NCBI RefSeq assembly: GCF_028649475.1
Contig: NZ_JAQSIP010000008.1
Coordinates: 142,646-206,645, forward strand
Direction: 5' to 3'
DNA: 64,000 nucleotides
Source: Curvibacter cyanobacteriorum
Lineage (GTDB): Bacteria > Pseudomonadota > Gammaproteobacteria > Burkholderiales > Burkholderiaceae_C
Shown here: piece by piece, positions 33,768 to 44,825 of the stretch
How the letters are laid out: each line of letters begins with the position of its first letter
Numbering within the stretch: the first letter of the stretch is position 1
Notes under the pieces: model-generated
Database searches by the model: none
Seen by the model: the letters and a program-made list of their open reading frames with translations, nothing else
Told to the model about the DNA's origin: nothing
Position numbers and translations under genes: made by a program

Positions 33768-35498
33768 TCAGCGAACCTTGCCGTCCTTCCAAGCCTGCAA
33801 CAGCTTGTCGTAGTTGACGGTTTCGCCCTTCGGCTTCTCGTTGGCCAGCTTGGCCCACGGTGCCCCCTTGTCGCTCAGCCACTTGGAGGCGTCGCTCTTC
33901 GGGTTCAGCTTGGGGGCGCAGCTGGCCATGCCGGCGCGCTCGAGGCGGGCCATGACCTGGTCCATTTCCTCGGCCAGGTTGTCCATCGCGGCTTGCGGGG
34001 TCTTTTCACCCGTGACGGCCTGGGCCACGTTCTTCCACCACAGCTGGGCCAGCTTGGGGTAGTCGGGCACGTTGTTGCCGGTCGGGGTCCAGGCCACGCG
34101 GGCCGGGCTGCGGTAGAACTCGATCAGGCCACCGTACTTGGCGGCGTTCTGGGTGAAGTAGTCGTGGCGGATGTCGCTGTCACGGATGAAGGTCAGACCC
34201 ACCACCGACTTCTTGGCCGACACGGTCTTGGCGGTCACGAACTGGGCGTACAGCCAGGCGGCAGCGGTCTTGTTGGCGTCATGGCCCTTGAAGAAGGTCC
34301 ACGAACCCACGTCCTGGTAGCCGTTCTGCATGCCTTGCTTCCAGTACGGGCCGTTCGGGCCGGGCGCCATGCGCCACTTCGGCGTGCCGTCCTCGTTCAC
34401 CACCGGCAGACCCTTCTTGGTCATGTCGGCCGTGAAGGCGGTGTACCAGAAGATCTGCTGCGCGATCTGGCCTTGGGCCGGCACCGGGCCGGCTTCGCCG
34501 AAGGTCATGCCCGAGGCTTCCTTGGGCGCGTACTTCTTCATCCAGTCCACGTACTTGGTCAGGGCGTAGACCGCTGCCGGCGAGTTGGTGGCACCACCGC
34601 GCGACACCGAGGCGCCCACCGGGGTGCACTTGTCGGCGGCGACACGGATGCCCCACTCGTCCACCGGCATGCCGTTCGGGATGCCCTTGTCGGCGGTACC
34701 GGCCATCGACAGCCAGGCGTCGGTGAAACGCCAGCCCAGCGACGGGTCCTTCTTGCCGTAGTCCATGTGACCGTAGATCGGCTTGCCGTCGATGGTCTTC
34801 ACGTCGTTGGTGAAGAACTCGGCGATGTCTTCGTAGGCGCTCCAGTTTTGCGGCACGCCCAGTTCGTAGCCGTACTTGGCCTTGAACTTGTCTTGCAGGT
34901 CTTTGCGCGCGAACAGGTCGGCACGGAACCAGTACAGGTTGGCGAACTGCTGGTCGGGCAGTTGGTACAGCTTGCCGTCCGGGGCGGTGGTGAAGCTGGC
35001 ACCGATGAAGTCCTTCAGGTCCAGATCGGGGTTGGTGAACTCCTTGCCTGCACCGGCCATGTAGTCGGTCAGGTTCATGATCTTGCCGTAGCGGTAGTGG
35101 GTACCGATCAGGTCGGAGTCGCTGATCCAGCCGTCATAGATGGACTTGCCCGACTGCATCGAGGTCTGCAGCTTTTCGACCACGTCACCTTCTTGGATCA
35201 GGTCGTGCTTGACCTTGATGCCGGTGATTTCTTCAAACGCCTTGGCCAGGGTCTTGGACTCGTATTCGTGGGTGGTGATGGTTTCGGACACCACCGAGAT
35301 TTCCTTCACGCCCTTGGCCTGCAACTTCTTGGCGGCCTCGATAAACCACTTCATTTCGGCCATCTGCTTGTCCTTGGACAAGGTGGACGGCTGGAACTCG
35401 CTGTCGATCCACTTCTTGGCTTCGGCTTCGCCAGCATGGGCGTAAGAACCGGCGACCAGGGCCGCGGCCATGGCGAGCGCCGTGTAACGCAATTTCAT
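33768..35498 (-). CDS. glpV: Glycerol ABC importer substrate-binding protein
   Basis: A 576-residue periplasmic receptor with signal peptide MKLRYTALAMAAALVAGSYAHA. Length and the motifs WIDSEFQPSTLSKDKQMAEM and QQIFWYTAFTADM match the GlpV receptors of rhizobial glpSTPQUV glycerol importers, which are longer than maltose-type receptors. Start ATG 35498 follows GAGGAGACATCTC. It lies between the DUF2160 gene and glpD, and its context with glpK and glpD makes glycerol the expected ligand. Confidence 0.9.
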   Translation of the reverse strand: MKLRYTALAMAAALVAGSYAHAGEAEAKKWIDSEFQPSTLSKDKQMAEMKWFIEAAKKLQAKGVKEISVVSETITTHEYESKTLAKAFEEITGIKVKHDLIQEGDVVEKLQTSMQSGKSIYDGWISDSDLIGTHYRYGKIMNLTDYMAGAGKEFTNPDLDLKDFIGASFTTAPDGKLYQLPDQQFANLYWFRADLFARKDLQDKFKAKYGYELGVPQNWSAYEDIAEFFTNDVKTIDGKPIYGHMDYGKKDPSLGWRFTDAWLSMAGTADKGIPNGMPVDEWGIRVAADKCTPVGASVSRGGATNSPAAVYALTKYVDWMKKYAPKEASGMTFGEAGPVPAQGQIAQQIFWYTAFTADMTKKGLPVVNEDGTPKWRMAPGPNGPYWKQGMQNGYQDVGSWTFFKGHDANKTAAAWLYAQFVTAKTVSAKKSVVGLTFIRDSDIRHDYFTQNAAKYGGLIEFYRSPARVAWTPTGNNVPDYPKLAQLWWKNVAQAVTGEKTPQAAMDNLAEEMDQVMARLERAGMASCAPKLNPKSDASKWLSDKGAPWAKLANEKPKGETVNYDKLLQAWKDGKVR

Positions 35499-35593
35499 GA
35501 GATGTCTCCTCAAGTGCAAATCCCCGGTTTATGAAAAGGTTGTCCGGCCCCGGGGAAGGGTCGAGCCGAATTCCTGCCGTTCCACAGGGCCCC

Positions 35594-35902
35594 TCAGCCC
35601 TTGTGCATGACGAACGCCAGAACCCCCATGGACAGCACAAAGCTGACCCACACCGAGGGCTCGGACTCGAGGCTCAGCCAAGCTTGGAACTTGTCACTGA
35701 GGCCCACAAACATCAGGTTCACATAGGCCGCGCTGAGCAGGCCAATGAAGAGGCGATCGCCGCGCGTGGTGCGCAGCGGCAAAAAGCCCTTGCGCTCCAC
35801 CGTGGGCGAGCGGATTTCCCACACCGTCATGCCAATCAGCATCAGGACGATGGAGATGAAGAACACCGCCACGGGCAGGGTCCAGGCCATCCATTCAAGC
35901 AT
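35594..35902 (-). CDS. glpU: DUF2160 membrane protein of the glycerol importer
   Basis: A 102-residue protein with three hydrophobic segments (about residues 6-26, 52-70 and 80-98) of the DUF2160 family. Members are found almost only inside glycerol ABC importer operons, the glpU position in Rhizobium leguminosarum, and their role is not known. Start ATG 35902 follows AAGGAGACCGCA. The 95-bp gap to glpV holds a CCCCGGGG-containing GC hairpin on the transcript. Confidence 0.85.
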   Translation of the reverse strand: MLEWMAWTLPVAVFFISIVLMLIGMTVWEIRSPTVERKGFLPLRTTRGDRLFIGLLSAAYVNLMFVGLSDKFQAWLSLESEPSVWVSFVLSMGVLAFVMHKG

Positions 35903-35912
35903 TGCGGTCTCC

Positions 35913-37610
<1,698 letters not shown>

Positions 37611-37614
<4 letters not shown>

Positions 37615-38687
37615 GACACCAGTTCCTCATTCACATAAAAGCAGCTGTGCGGGCCCAGCAGCTGCAGCCAGACCGGGTCGCCGGCCTTCAGGGTCAGCCA
37701 CTCCACGCCCAGGCGCGCCTTGAGGGGCACGCCCTGCAACTCGGCGGTCAGCATCAGGTGGGTACCCACGTCCTGCACCTGGCGCACCGTGGCGGCCACG
37801 GCACCGGGCGCATGGGGGGCGGTGACTTCGACGTACTCGGGGCGCACGCCCAGCTTGAGCGGGCCTTCGGGCAAGCGCACCCCGGCAGGCAGGGGCCACT
37901 CGTCCCCGGCCAGCAGCAGCTGGGCGCCACGCACCTCGGCGTGGAGGAAGTTCATGCCCGGCGACCCAATGAAGTGACCAACAAAGGTGTGCTGCGGGCG
38001 CTCGAACAGCGCGTCGGCCGGCCCCACCTGCACGGCACGGCCGCGCGTCATCACCACCACCTGGTCGGCAAAAGTCAGCGCCTCGACCTGGTCGTGCGTC
38101 ACGTACACCAGGGTCAGCTTGAGTTCGTGGTGGATCTGCTTGAGCTTGCGCCGGAGTTGCCACTTGAGGTGCGGGTCGATCACGGTCAGCGGCTCATCGA
38201 ACAGCACCGCCGCCACATCGGGGCGCACCAGGCCGCGGCCGAGCGAGATCTTTTGCTTGGCGTCGGCGGCCAGGCCGGCGGCGCGCTGGTTGAGCTGACC
38301 GCTCATGTCCAGCATCTCGGCGATCTCGCCCACGCGCTTCTTGATCTGCGCTTCGGGCACCTTGCGGTTGCGCAGCGGAAAGGCCAGGTTCTCGGCCACG
38401 GTCATGGTGTCGTAGATGACCGGGAACTGGAACACCTGCGCGATGTTGCGCTCTTGCGGGCTCTGGCGGGTCATGTCGCGGCCGTCGAACAGCACCTTGC
38501 CGTGCGAAGGTTGCAGCAGGCCCGAGGTGATGTTGAGCAGCGTGGTCTTGCCGCAGCCCGAGGGGCCCAGCAGCGCGTAGGCGCCACCGTCCTCGAAGGT
38601 CATCTTCAGCGGCAGCAGCGCGTAGTCGCTGTCTTGCTGCGGGTTGGGCCGGTAGGCGTGGGCCAGGTCGAGTTCAATGCGGGCCAT
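37611..38687 (-). CDS. glpT: Glycerol ABC importer ATPase with degenerate signature motif
   Basis: A 358-residue ATPase with C-terminal TOBE regulatory domain. Walker A (LLGPSGCGKTT, near residue 38), Walker B (LFDEPL) and the switch histidine (YVTHDQVEAL) are all intact. The ABC signature, normally LSGGQQQR, reads LAADAKQKISLGRG near residue 138, so it cannot complete the partner's ATP site normally. The symbol follows rhizobial GlpT and is unrelated to the glycerol-3-phosphate antiporter. Confidence 0.9.
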
Positions 38688-38689
38688 CT

Positions 38690-39766
38690 TCAGTGTCCTT
38701 TGGCGCGTTCGGGGGCCACGGCCAGGTCGCCGCTGCCGTCAAAGACATAGGCCTGGGCCGGGCTGAAATAAACCGTGATCGGCGCACCGAGGTCAAAGTA
38801 GTGCACCCCGGTCAGCTGGGCCACCAGTTCGCCCACCGCCGTGTGGACGTGGACAAAGGTGTCGGAGCCCGAGATCTCGGCCAGTTCGACCTGACCCGCC
38901 AGGGCCACGTCGCCCGGGCGCGCCTGCACCCGCAACGCCGGGGCGCGCAGGCCGACCGTGACCTGGGAGCCCGAGACGCGGCTGGGCAAGTCCAGCGACA
39001 GGCTGGGGCCGCCGCGCAGGTTCAGGGTCGCCCCCTGGGCGTCGGCGCTCAGCAGGTTCATCGGAGGATCGCTGAAGGCGCGCGCCACGCGCAGCGAACG
39101 CGGGCGGTGAAACACCTCGGCCGTCGGGCCGTACTGCAGCAGTTCGCCCTGGTCGAGCACCGCGGTGTAACCGCCCAGCAACAGGGCTTCACCGGGCTCG
39201 GTGGTGGCGTAGACGACGGTCGAATTCCCGCTGGCAAACAGCTGGGTCAGTTCTTCGCGCAGTTCCTCGCGCAGCTTGTAGTCGAGGTTCACCAGGGGCT
39301 CGTCGAGCAGCATCAGGGGCGCCTGCTTGGCCAGCGCCCGGGCCAGGGCCACGCGTTGCTGCTGCCCCCCCGACAACTCGGCCGGCAGCCGCTCCAGGAA
39401 CATCTCGATGTGCAGCTTGGCGGCCAGCTCGCGCACCCGCTGGTCGACGTTGGGGTCCTTGCGCAGCAGCAGCGGCGACGCGATGTTGCGCGCCACCGTC
39501 ATCGAGGGGTAGTTGATGAACTGCTGGTACACCATGGACACGTCGCGCTGGCGCACCGGCACCCCAGTCACGTCCTGACCGTCCACGCGGACCCGCCCCT
39601 GGCTGGGGGTGTCCAGCCCCGCCATGATGCGCATCAGGCTGGTCTTGCCCGCCTGGGTGGCCCCCAGAAGCACCGTCACGGCGCCGCTTTGCAAAGCCAA
39701 GTCCATGGGGTAGAGCCAGGTCTCCGCCCCCATCTTCTTGCCAATGCCTTCCAATACCAGCTGCAT
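38690..39766 (-). CDS. glpS: Glycerol ABC importer ATPase with degenerate switch loop
   Basis: A 358-residue ATPase, first gene of the minus-strand glp operon. Signature LSGGQQQRVALARA (near residue 130) and Walker B LMLLDEPLVNLD are intact; Walker A is GATQAGKTS. The switch histidine, normally VTHD, is replaced: VVYATTEPGEA near residue 185. Its ATP site is thus defective where GlpT's is intact, and its signature intact where GlpT's is not. Start ATG 39766 follows GAAAGGTTGCGTG; TTG 39781 is rejected. It ends two bases before glpT. Confidence 0.9.
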   Translation of the reverse strand: MQLVLEGIGKKMGAETWLYPMDLALQSGAVTVLLGATQAGKTSLMRIMAGLDTPSQGRVRVDGQDVTGVPVRQRDVSMVYQQFINYPSMTVARNIASPLLLRKDPNVDQRVRELAAKLHIEMFLERLPAELSGGQQQRVALARALAKQAPLMLLDEPLVNLDYKLREELREELTQLFASGNSTVVYATTEPGEALLLGGYTAVLDQGELLQYGPTAEVFHRPRSLRVARAFSDPPMNLLSADAQGATLNLRGGPSLSLDLPSRVSGSQVTVGLRAPALRVQARPGDVALAGQVELAEISGSDTFVHVHTAVGELVAQLTGVHYFDLGAPITVYFSPAQAYVFDGSGDLAVAPERAKGH

Positions 39767-39952
39767 CACGCAACCTTTCAACGTTTTGTCTCACAGAGGA
39801 CCAGCAAGATGCTGGCACCAACTTGGCTTCCAATTTTCGGAATTTTGCGATTATTGTTCTTTTTGATTCGCTTTTGATTCTGGTTAACCCTTAACCAGTT
39901 CCTTTTGTTTCCCTTTAAAGTCCCTGACTCCAACCTAGCCCTCGCCTGCCCC
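39767..39952. promoter_or_regulatory. Divergent glpS/glpR control region
   Basis: This AT-rich stretch carries two regular motifs. The 9-bp direct repeat TTTTGATTC occurs at 39861-39869 and 39872-39880, an 11-bp period. The perfect inverted repeat CTGGTTAA-CCC-TTAACCAG spans 39880-39898. Both are plausible operators for the DeoR-type GlpR encoded next to them and lie where both promoters must be. Confidence 0.7.
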
Positions 39953-40720
39953 GTGAACTTCAACCCCCGACAACTCAAACTGATCGACGTCGTGCGCGAG
40001 CGTGGCTCGGTGACGGTGGAAGAGCTGGCCGAAGAACTCTCGGTCACCCTGCAGACTGTGCGTCGCGACGTGCAACGCCTGGCCGAAAGTGGCACGCTGA
40101 CCCGCTTCCATGGCGGCGTCCGGGTGCCCAGCTCCACCACTGAAAACATCGCCCACCCGCAGCGGCAGAACCTCAACGCTGAAGGCAAGGCCCGCATCGC
40201 GCGCGCGGTGGCGCGGCAAGTGCCCAATGACTGCTCGCTGATCCTCAACATCGGCACCACCACCGAGGCGATCGCCGAGGCCCTGCTGCACCACACCGGC
40301 CTGCGTGTGATCACCAACAACCTCAATGTGGCGGCCCTGCTGTGCCGCAACCCGAGCTTCGAGGTGATCGTGGCGGGCGGCGTGGTGCGCGCGCGTGACC
40401 GCGGCATCGTGGGCGAAGCGGCGGTCGACTTCATCCGCCAGTTCAAGGTCGACATCGCGCTGATCGGCATCTCGGGCATCGAGTCCGACGGATCATTGCG
40501 TGACTACGATTACAGGGAGGTGAAAGTCGCCCAGACCATCATCGAACACGCGCGCGAGGTGTGGTTGGCCGCTGACGCCAGCAAGTTCAACCGCCCCGCC
40601 ATGGTCGAGGCCGCCACCCTGGCCCAGATCGACCGTCTGTTCACCGACGCCCAGCCCCCCAGCCCCTTCCCCCAACTGCTCGAAGACGCCGGCGTGCGGC
40701 TGGAGCTCTGCCTGGACTGA
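39953..40720 (+). CDS. glpR: DeoR-family regulator, GlpR-like
   Basis: A 255-residue repressor expected to respond to glycerol 3-phosphate. The HTH is at [20 protein letters not shown] near residue 20, and the sugar-phosphate-binding part has [14 protein letters not shown] near 100. GTG 39953 (reading [14 protein letters not shown]) matches the usual GlpR N-terminus; TTG 39905 would add 16 unlikely residues. No clear ribosome site is seen. It diverges from the transport operon and is followed 28 bases later by glpK, so it likely controls both units. Confidence 0.9.
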   Translation: MNFNPRQLKLIDVVRERGSVTVEELAEELSVTLQTVRRDVQRLAESGTLTRFHGGVRVPSSTTENIAHPQRQNLNAEGKARIARAVARQVPNDCSLILNIGTTTEAIAEALLHHTGLRVITNNLNVAALLCRNPSFEVIVAGGVVRARDRGIVGEAAVDFIRQFKVDIALIGISGIESDGSLRDYDYREVKVAQTIIEHAREVWLAADASKFNRPAMVEAATLAQIDRLFTDAQPPSPFPQLLEDAGVRLELCLD

Positions 40721-40748
40721 CCCCTTCCCTGCCCTGGACGCACTTCCC

Positions 40749-42242
40749 ATGACTTATTTGTTGGCCCTTGACCAGGGCACCTCCAGCTCGCGCAGCATCG
40801 TGTTCGACCGCCAAGGCCATGTGGTGGCCCAGGCCCAGCAGGAGCTGCCCCAGATCTACCCACAGCCCGGCTGGGTCGAACACGACCCGCGCCTGATCTG
40901 GCAAACCCAGATCGACACCGCACGCGCCGTGCTCAAGCAAGCCGGCCTGAGCGCGCGCGACATCCACGCGGTGGGCATCACCAACCAACGTGAAACGACC
41001 GTGGTCTGGAACCGCAAGACGGGCCAGCCCATCCACCACGCCATCGTCTGGCAGGACCGGCGCGCCGAACCGGCCTGTGCCCAGTTGCGTGAACAAGGCC
41101 ATGCGGGCCTGATCCAGCAGCGCACCGGCCTGCTGGTGGACGCCTACTTCTCGGCCACCAAGCTGCAATGGATCCTCCACCACGTCCCCGGTGCGCGGGC
41201 CCAGGCCGAGGCCGGCGAGCTGGCATTCGGCACCGTGGACAGCTGGCTGATGTGGCAGCTCACCGGCGGCGCCGTCCATGCCACTGACGTCAGCAACGCG
41301 GCCCGCACCATGTTGTTTGACATCCGCCACAACCGCTGGGACCCCGACCTGCTGGCCCTGCTGGGCATCCCCGCCAGCCTGATGCCCGAGGTGCGCCCCT
41401 CGAGCGCCGACTACGGCCAGGTGCGGCCTGAGCTGCTGGGCGCACCGATCCGCATCGGCGGCGTCGCGGGCGACCAGCAAAGTGCGCTGTTCGGCCAGGC
41501 CTGCTTCCGCGCCGGCATGGCCAAGAACACCTATGGCACCGGCTGCTTCATGCTGATGCACACCGGCAACACCTTCCAGACTTCGAAAAACGGCCTGCTG
41601 ACCACCAGTGCCGCCCAGCCCAGCCGTCAGACCGAGTACGCCATCGAGGGCAGTGTGTTCGTCGGTGGCGCCGTGGTGCAGTGGCTGCGTGACGGCCTCA
41701 ACGCCATCCAGGCCAGCAGCGAGGTGCAGACCCTCGCGCAAAGCGTGCCCGATGCGGGCGGCGTGATGATGGTGCCGGCCTTCACCGGCCTGGGCGCCCC
41801 CTACTGGGACCCCGAAGCCCGCGGCACCATCACCGGCATCACGCGGGGCACCACGCTGGCCCACATCGCCCGCGCCGCGCTGGAGAGCATTGCGTTCCAA
41901 AGCACCGCCCTGCTGCAAGCCATGAGCCGCGACGCCGTGGCCGCAGGGGGCAGCCCGGTGACCGAGCTGCGCGTGGACGGCGGCGCCTGCGTCAACGACC
42001 TGCTGATGCAGATGCAGGCCGACCTGCTGGGCATCCCCGTGGTGCGCCCCGCCGTGATCGAGACCACCGCGCTGGGCGCGGCCTACCTGGCCGGGCTGAG
42101 CACCGGTCTGTACGCCGGCACCGACGAACTGAGCGACCAATGGCGCGCCGAGCGCAGCTTCGAGCCTTCGCTGGGCCGGGCCCACGCCGAAGAGCGCATG
42201 GCCCACTGGGAGCGGGCCGTGCGCCAGGCGACGGCCACCTGA
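40749..42242 (+). CDS. glpK: Glycerol kinase
   Basis: A 497-residue FGGY kinase that converts glycerol to sn-glycerol 3-phosphate. Motifs: [17 protein letters not shown] at the N-terminus, [20 protein letters not shown] near residue 78 with the glycerol-contacting residues, and [15 protein letters not shown] near 260. Length is typical. Together with the importer and GlpD it completes glycerol entry into glycolysis as dihydroxyacetone phosphate. Confidence 0.97.
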   Translation: MTYLLALDQGTSSSRSIVFDRQGHVVAQAQQELPQIYPQPGWVEHDPRLIWQTQIDTARAVLKQAGLSARDIHAVGITNQRETTVVWNRKTGQPIHHAIVWQDRRAEPACAQLREQGHAGLIQQRTGLLVDAYFSATKLQWILHHVPGARAQAEAGELAFGTVDSWLMWQLTGGAVHATDVSNAARTMLFDIRHNRWDPDLLALLGIPASLMPEVRPSSADYGQVRPELLGAPIRIGGVAGDQQSALFGQACFRAGMAKNTYGTGCFMLMHTGNTFQTSKNGLLTTSAAQPSRQTEYAIEGSVFVGGAVVQWLRDGLNAIQASSEVQTLAQSVPDAGGVMMVPAFTGLGAPYWDPEARGTITGITRGTTLAHIARAALESIAFQSTALLQAMSRDAVAAGGSPVTELRVDGGACVNDLLMQMQADLLGIPVVRPAVIETTALGAAYLAGLSTGLYAGTDELSDQWRAERSFEPSLGRAHAEERMAHWERAVRQATAT

Positions 42243-42281
42243 AAAAGCCCTTGTCGGGCCGGACCTGGGGCCCAAAAGCTC

Positions 42282-42287
42282 TAGACT
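42282..42287 (+). promoter_or_regulatory. -10 box of a probable leaderless transcript
   Basis: TAGACT lies seven bases before the GTG at 42295, so transcription should start at or beside the start codon. There is no ribosome site in the 52-bp gap after glpK. No clear -35 is seen. Confidence 0.45.
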
Positions 42288-42294
42288 TCGGCCC

Positions 42295-43503
42295 GTGAGC
42301 TTCGACATTCCGACCCCACCCCCAACGCTGACCCCGCGCCCGCGCCGCCGCCAATGGCTGCAGTGGGCCGCCGTGGGTGCGCTCGGCACCGCCCTGCCCG
42401 GCTGCGCGCCGCTGGGGCCGCGCCAGCCCCACACCAGCAGCCCACCGCAGCTGCGCCTGCTGGGCGAGGCGCGGCTGCCCTACCGGCTGAGCTTCCAGGA
42501 CACCACCGTCGGCGGCCTGTCCGGGCTCGACTACCACCCCGGCACGGGCCAGTGGTTTGCCATCAGTGACGACCGCTCGGACCGCCAGGCCGCCCGCTTC
42601 TACACCCTGAGCCTGGACATCACGGCGCAAGGCATCCAGGACCTGCAACTGCTGCGCAGCACCCCCTTGCTGGCGGCCAATGGCCAGCCCTACCCGGGTC
42701 GCCAGCAACGCGGCGCCCCCGACCAGCCGACGCCCGACATCCCCGACCCCGAGGCCATCCGCTACCGCGCCGAAACCGGCACCCTGCTGTGGACCAGCGA
42801 GGGCGACGTGCGCCTGGGCCTGTCGCCCGCGCTGCGTGAAATCAGCCTCGACGGGCGCCACCTGCGCGAGTTCCCCCTGCCCGCCATGCTGCGTGTCGGC
42901 ATCGACCCGGGCCGCGGGCCGCGCAAGAACCAGTGCTTTGAGGGCCTGGCGCTGACGCCCGACGGGCAACACGCCTGGGTCGCCATGGAAGGCCCCTTGC
43001 TGCAAGACGGCCCGGAGCCCAGCGTCGGCCAGGTCGGCGGCCCCCTGCGCCTGACCCGCTTCAACCTGCGCAGCGGCCAGGCCGACCGGCAGATTGCCTA
43101 CGTGCCCGACGCCCTGCCCCGGCACCCGATCCCGCCGGGCGCGCCGGCCGACAACGGCGTCAGCGAGATCCTGATGATCAACGCGCACGAGATGCTGGTG
43201 CTGGAGCGCGCCTACATGACCGGCGTGGGGCTGTCACTGGCGCTCTACCGCATCGACACCCGGCGGGCCAGCAACACCCTGCACCAGGACACCCTGCGCC
43301 TCGGCCAATACCAGGCCGCCGCCAAGACCCTGGTGGCGGACTTCAGCCAGCTGGGGGTGTCGCGCCTGGGCAACAGCGAGGGCCTGTGCTGGGGCCCCAC
43401 CCTGCCCAATGGCCACCGCACCCTGGTGGTCGTGAGCGACGACAATTTCAACCCCCTGCAGATCACCCAGTTCCTGGCATTTGAATTTTTGAACCCACTC
43501 TGA
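42295..43503 (+). CDS. Phytase-like esterase-domain lipoprotein
   Basis: A 402-residue exported protein of the esterase-like/phytase-like beta-propeller family (PF13449). The N-terminus has RPRRRQWLQWAAVGALGTAL followed by the lipobox LPGC, so it combines a twin-arginine-type region with a lipoprotein cleavage site near residue 41. Typical propeller segments are GGLSGLDYHPGTGQWFAISD near residue 64, CFEGLALTPDG near 216 and NSEGLCWGP near 360. The start is GTG with no ribosome site. The gene ends one base before proC. Its substrate is unknown. Confidence 0.82.
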   Translation: MSFDIPTPPPTLTPRPRRRQWLQWAAVGALGTALPGCAPLGPRQPHTSSPPQLRLLGEARLPYRLSFQDTTVGGLSGLDYHPGTGQWFAISDDRSDRQAARFYTLSLDITAQGIQDLQLLRSTPLLAANGQPYPGRQQRGAPDQPTPDIPDPEAIRYRAETGTLLWTSEGDVRLGLSPALREISLDGRHLREFPLPAMLRVGIDPGRGPRKNQCFEGLALTPDGQHAWVAMEGPLLQDGPEPSVGQVGGPLRLTRFNLRSGQADRQIAYVPDALPRHPIPPGAPADNGVSEILMINAHEMLVLERAYMTGVGLSLALYRIDTRRASNTLHQDTLRLGQYQAAAKTLVADFSQLGVSRLGNSEGLCWGPTLPNGHRTLVVVSDDNFNPLQITQFLAFEFLNPL

Positions 43504-43504
43504 C

Positions 43505-44320
43505 ATGACCACGAAAATCGCATTCATCGGCGGCGGCAACATGGCCAGCGCCATCATTGGCGGCCTGCTCAAACAAGGCCTGAACAGCGCCGACATCCTG
43601 GTGGTCGAGCCTTTCGCCGAAGCACGCGAACGCCTGACCCGTGAGCTGGGCGTGCAGGCCATGGAAGCCGCCGACCGCCGCCTGGCCGACGCCCGCCTGG
43701 TGGTCTGGGCGGTCAAGCCGCAGACCTTCCGTGACGCCGCCGCCGCGGTGCAGGCCCACACCGGGAGCGCCCTGCACCTGAGCGTGGCCGCGGGCATCCG
43801 CAGCGACAGCATCGCCCAGTGGCTGGGCAGCGAGCGCGTGGTGCGCTGCATGCCCAACACGCCCGCCCTGGTGGGCAAGGGCATGACCGGCCTGTTCGCG
43901 CGCGCCGCCGTCACCGCCGCCGACCGCGAGCAGGTCGAGCAGGTGATCCGCACCACGGGCGACCTGCTGTGGGTGGCCGAAGAAAGCCAGCTCGACGCGG
44001 TCACCGCACTGTCCGGTTCGGGCCCGGCCTATGTGTTCTATTTCATCGAAGCCATGACCGCCGCCGGGGCCCAGATGGGCCTGAGCCCGGCGCAGGCGCA
44101 ACAGCTGGCGATTGGCACCTTTGTCGGCGCCGCCGACCTGGCCCGGGCCTCCAGCGAGCCCCCCGAGGTGCTGCGCCAGCGCGTCACCTCCAAGGGGGGC
44201 ACAACCTACGCGGCACTGACCTCGATGGAGGACAGCCGCATCAAAGAACACTTCATCGTGGCCATGGAAAAAGCCCGGGTGCGCGCCCAAGAATTGGGCG
44301 ATGAATTTGGGGCCCCTTAA
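43505..44320 (+). CDS. proC: Pyrroline-5-carboxylate reductase
   Basis: A 271-residue cytoplasmic enzyme making L-proline from pyrroline-5-carboxylate with NAD(P)H. The Rossmann start KIAFIGGGNMASAIIGGLLK and the signature ALSGSGPAYVFYFIEAM near residue 170 are intact, as is the C-terminal SKGGTTYAAL near 234. The start comes one base after the preceding stop, so translation is probably coupled. Confidence 0.95.
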   Translation: MTTKIAFIGGGNMASAIIGGLLKQGLNSADILVVEPFAEARERLTRELGVQAMEAADRRLADARLVVWAVKPQTFRDAAAAVQAHTGSALHLSVAAGIRSDSIAQWLGSERVVRCMPNTPALVGKGMTGLFARAAVTAADREQVEQVIRTTGDLLWVAEESQLDAVTALSGSGPAYVFYFIEAMTAAGAQMGLSPAQAQQLAIGTFVGAADLARASSEPPEVLRQRVTSKGGTTYAALTSMEDSRIKEHFIVAMEKARVRAQELGDEFGAP

Positions 44321-44427
44321 CAGATCAACAAAGCCCTTAACTTCAGTCAGAATAGACGGTAGGCAAATGACTTCATGATGAAGCCCAGGGCCCAAACCTT
44401 CTTTTTTCACACAACGACACCAAGACC

Positions 44428-44670
44428 ATGAAAAAACTGATGACCGCCGTCCTGTCGGCCGCCCTGGTGCTCCTGCCCCTGGCCCTGACCAGCACCCCGG
44501 CTGCTGCCAAAACCAGCGCCACTGCCAAGGCCAAGGTGCAAGCCAAGCAAGGCAAGAAGCCTGGCAAGCACGCCAAGAAGCCGAAGAAGGCCAAGAGTGC
44601 CAAGGCCGCCAAGCCCAGCGCGCAGGCCAAGCACCTGACGCCCAAGGCCAAGATCCACCACGCCTACTGA
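44428..44670 (+). CDS. Lysine-rich secreted peptide
   Basis: An 80-residue protein of unknown role. Residues 1-27 form a signal peptide (MKKLMTAVLSAALVLLPLAL, cleavage near PAAA-K). The mature part of about 52 residues has 17 lysines in AK/KK/PK repeats resembling histone H1 tails, and the protein has no Asp or Glu at all. It could bind DNA, lipopolysaccharide or other polyanions outside the membrane. It lies alone after proC, with a 107-bp upstream gap holding the small palindrome CTTCATGATGAAG (44371-44383). I do not recognise a named family. Confidence 0.65.
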   Translation: MKKLMTAVLSAALVLLPLALTSTPAAAKTSATAKAKVQAKQGKKPGKHAKKPKKAKSAKAAKPSAQAKHLTPKAKIHHAY

Positions 44671-44774
44671 GGCCCGAGCGCCCCACCCGAACCGCCCCAG
44701 GCGGACCCGGGTCGGGAAGCGAACGCCGCGCGGCGCCCTCGGCGCGGCAAAACAGGCCCAGCGCACCCAGCCCG

Positions 44775-44810
44775 CCCAATGTCGGCCCAATGTCGGCCCA
44801 ATGTCGGCCC
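44775..44810. repeat. Tandem 11-bp repeat, three copies
   Basis: The unit CCCAATGTCGG is repeated three times (44775-44785, 44786-44796, 44797-44807) followed by CCC. It lies between the lysine-rich peptide gene and ubiA, which converge. The 155-bp gap also has GC-rich hairpin sequences but no T-run. Confidence 0.95.
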
Positions 44811-44825
44811 TGAGCGTGCCCGGAC

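Noticed and set aside
31944..35534. A 1196-residue open frame on the plus strand opposite glpD and glpV
   Set aside because: It is antisense to two well-supported glycerol genes and has no recognisable domain.
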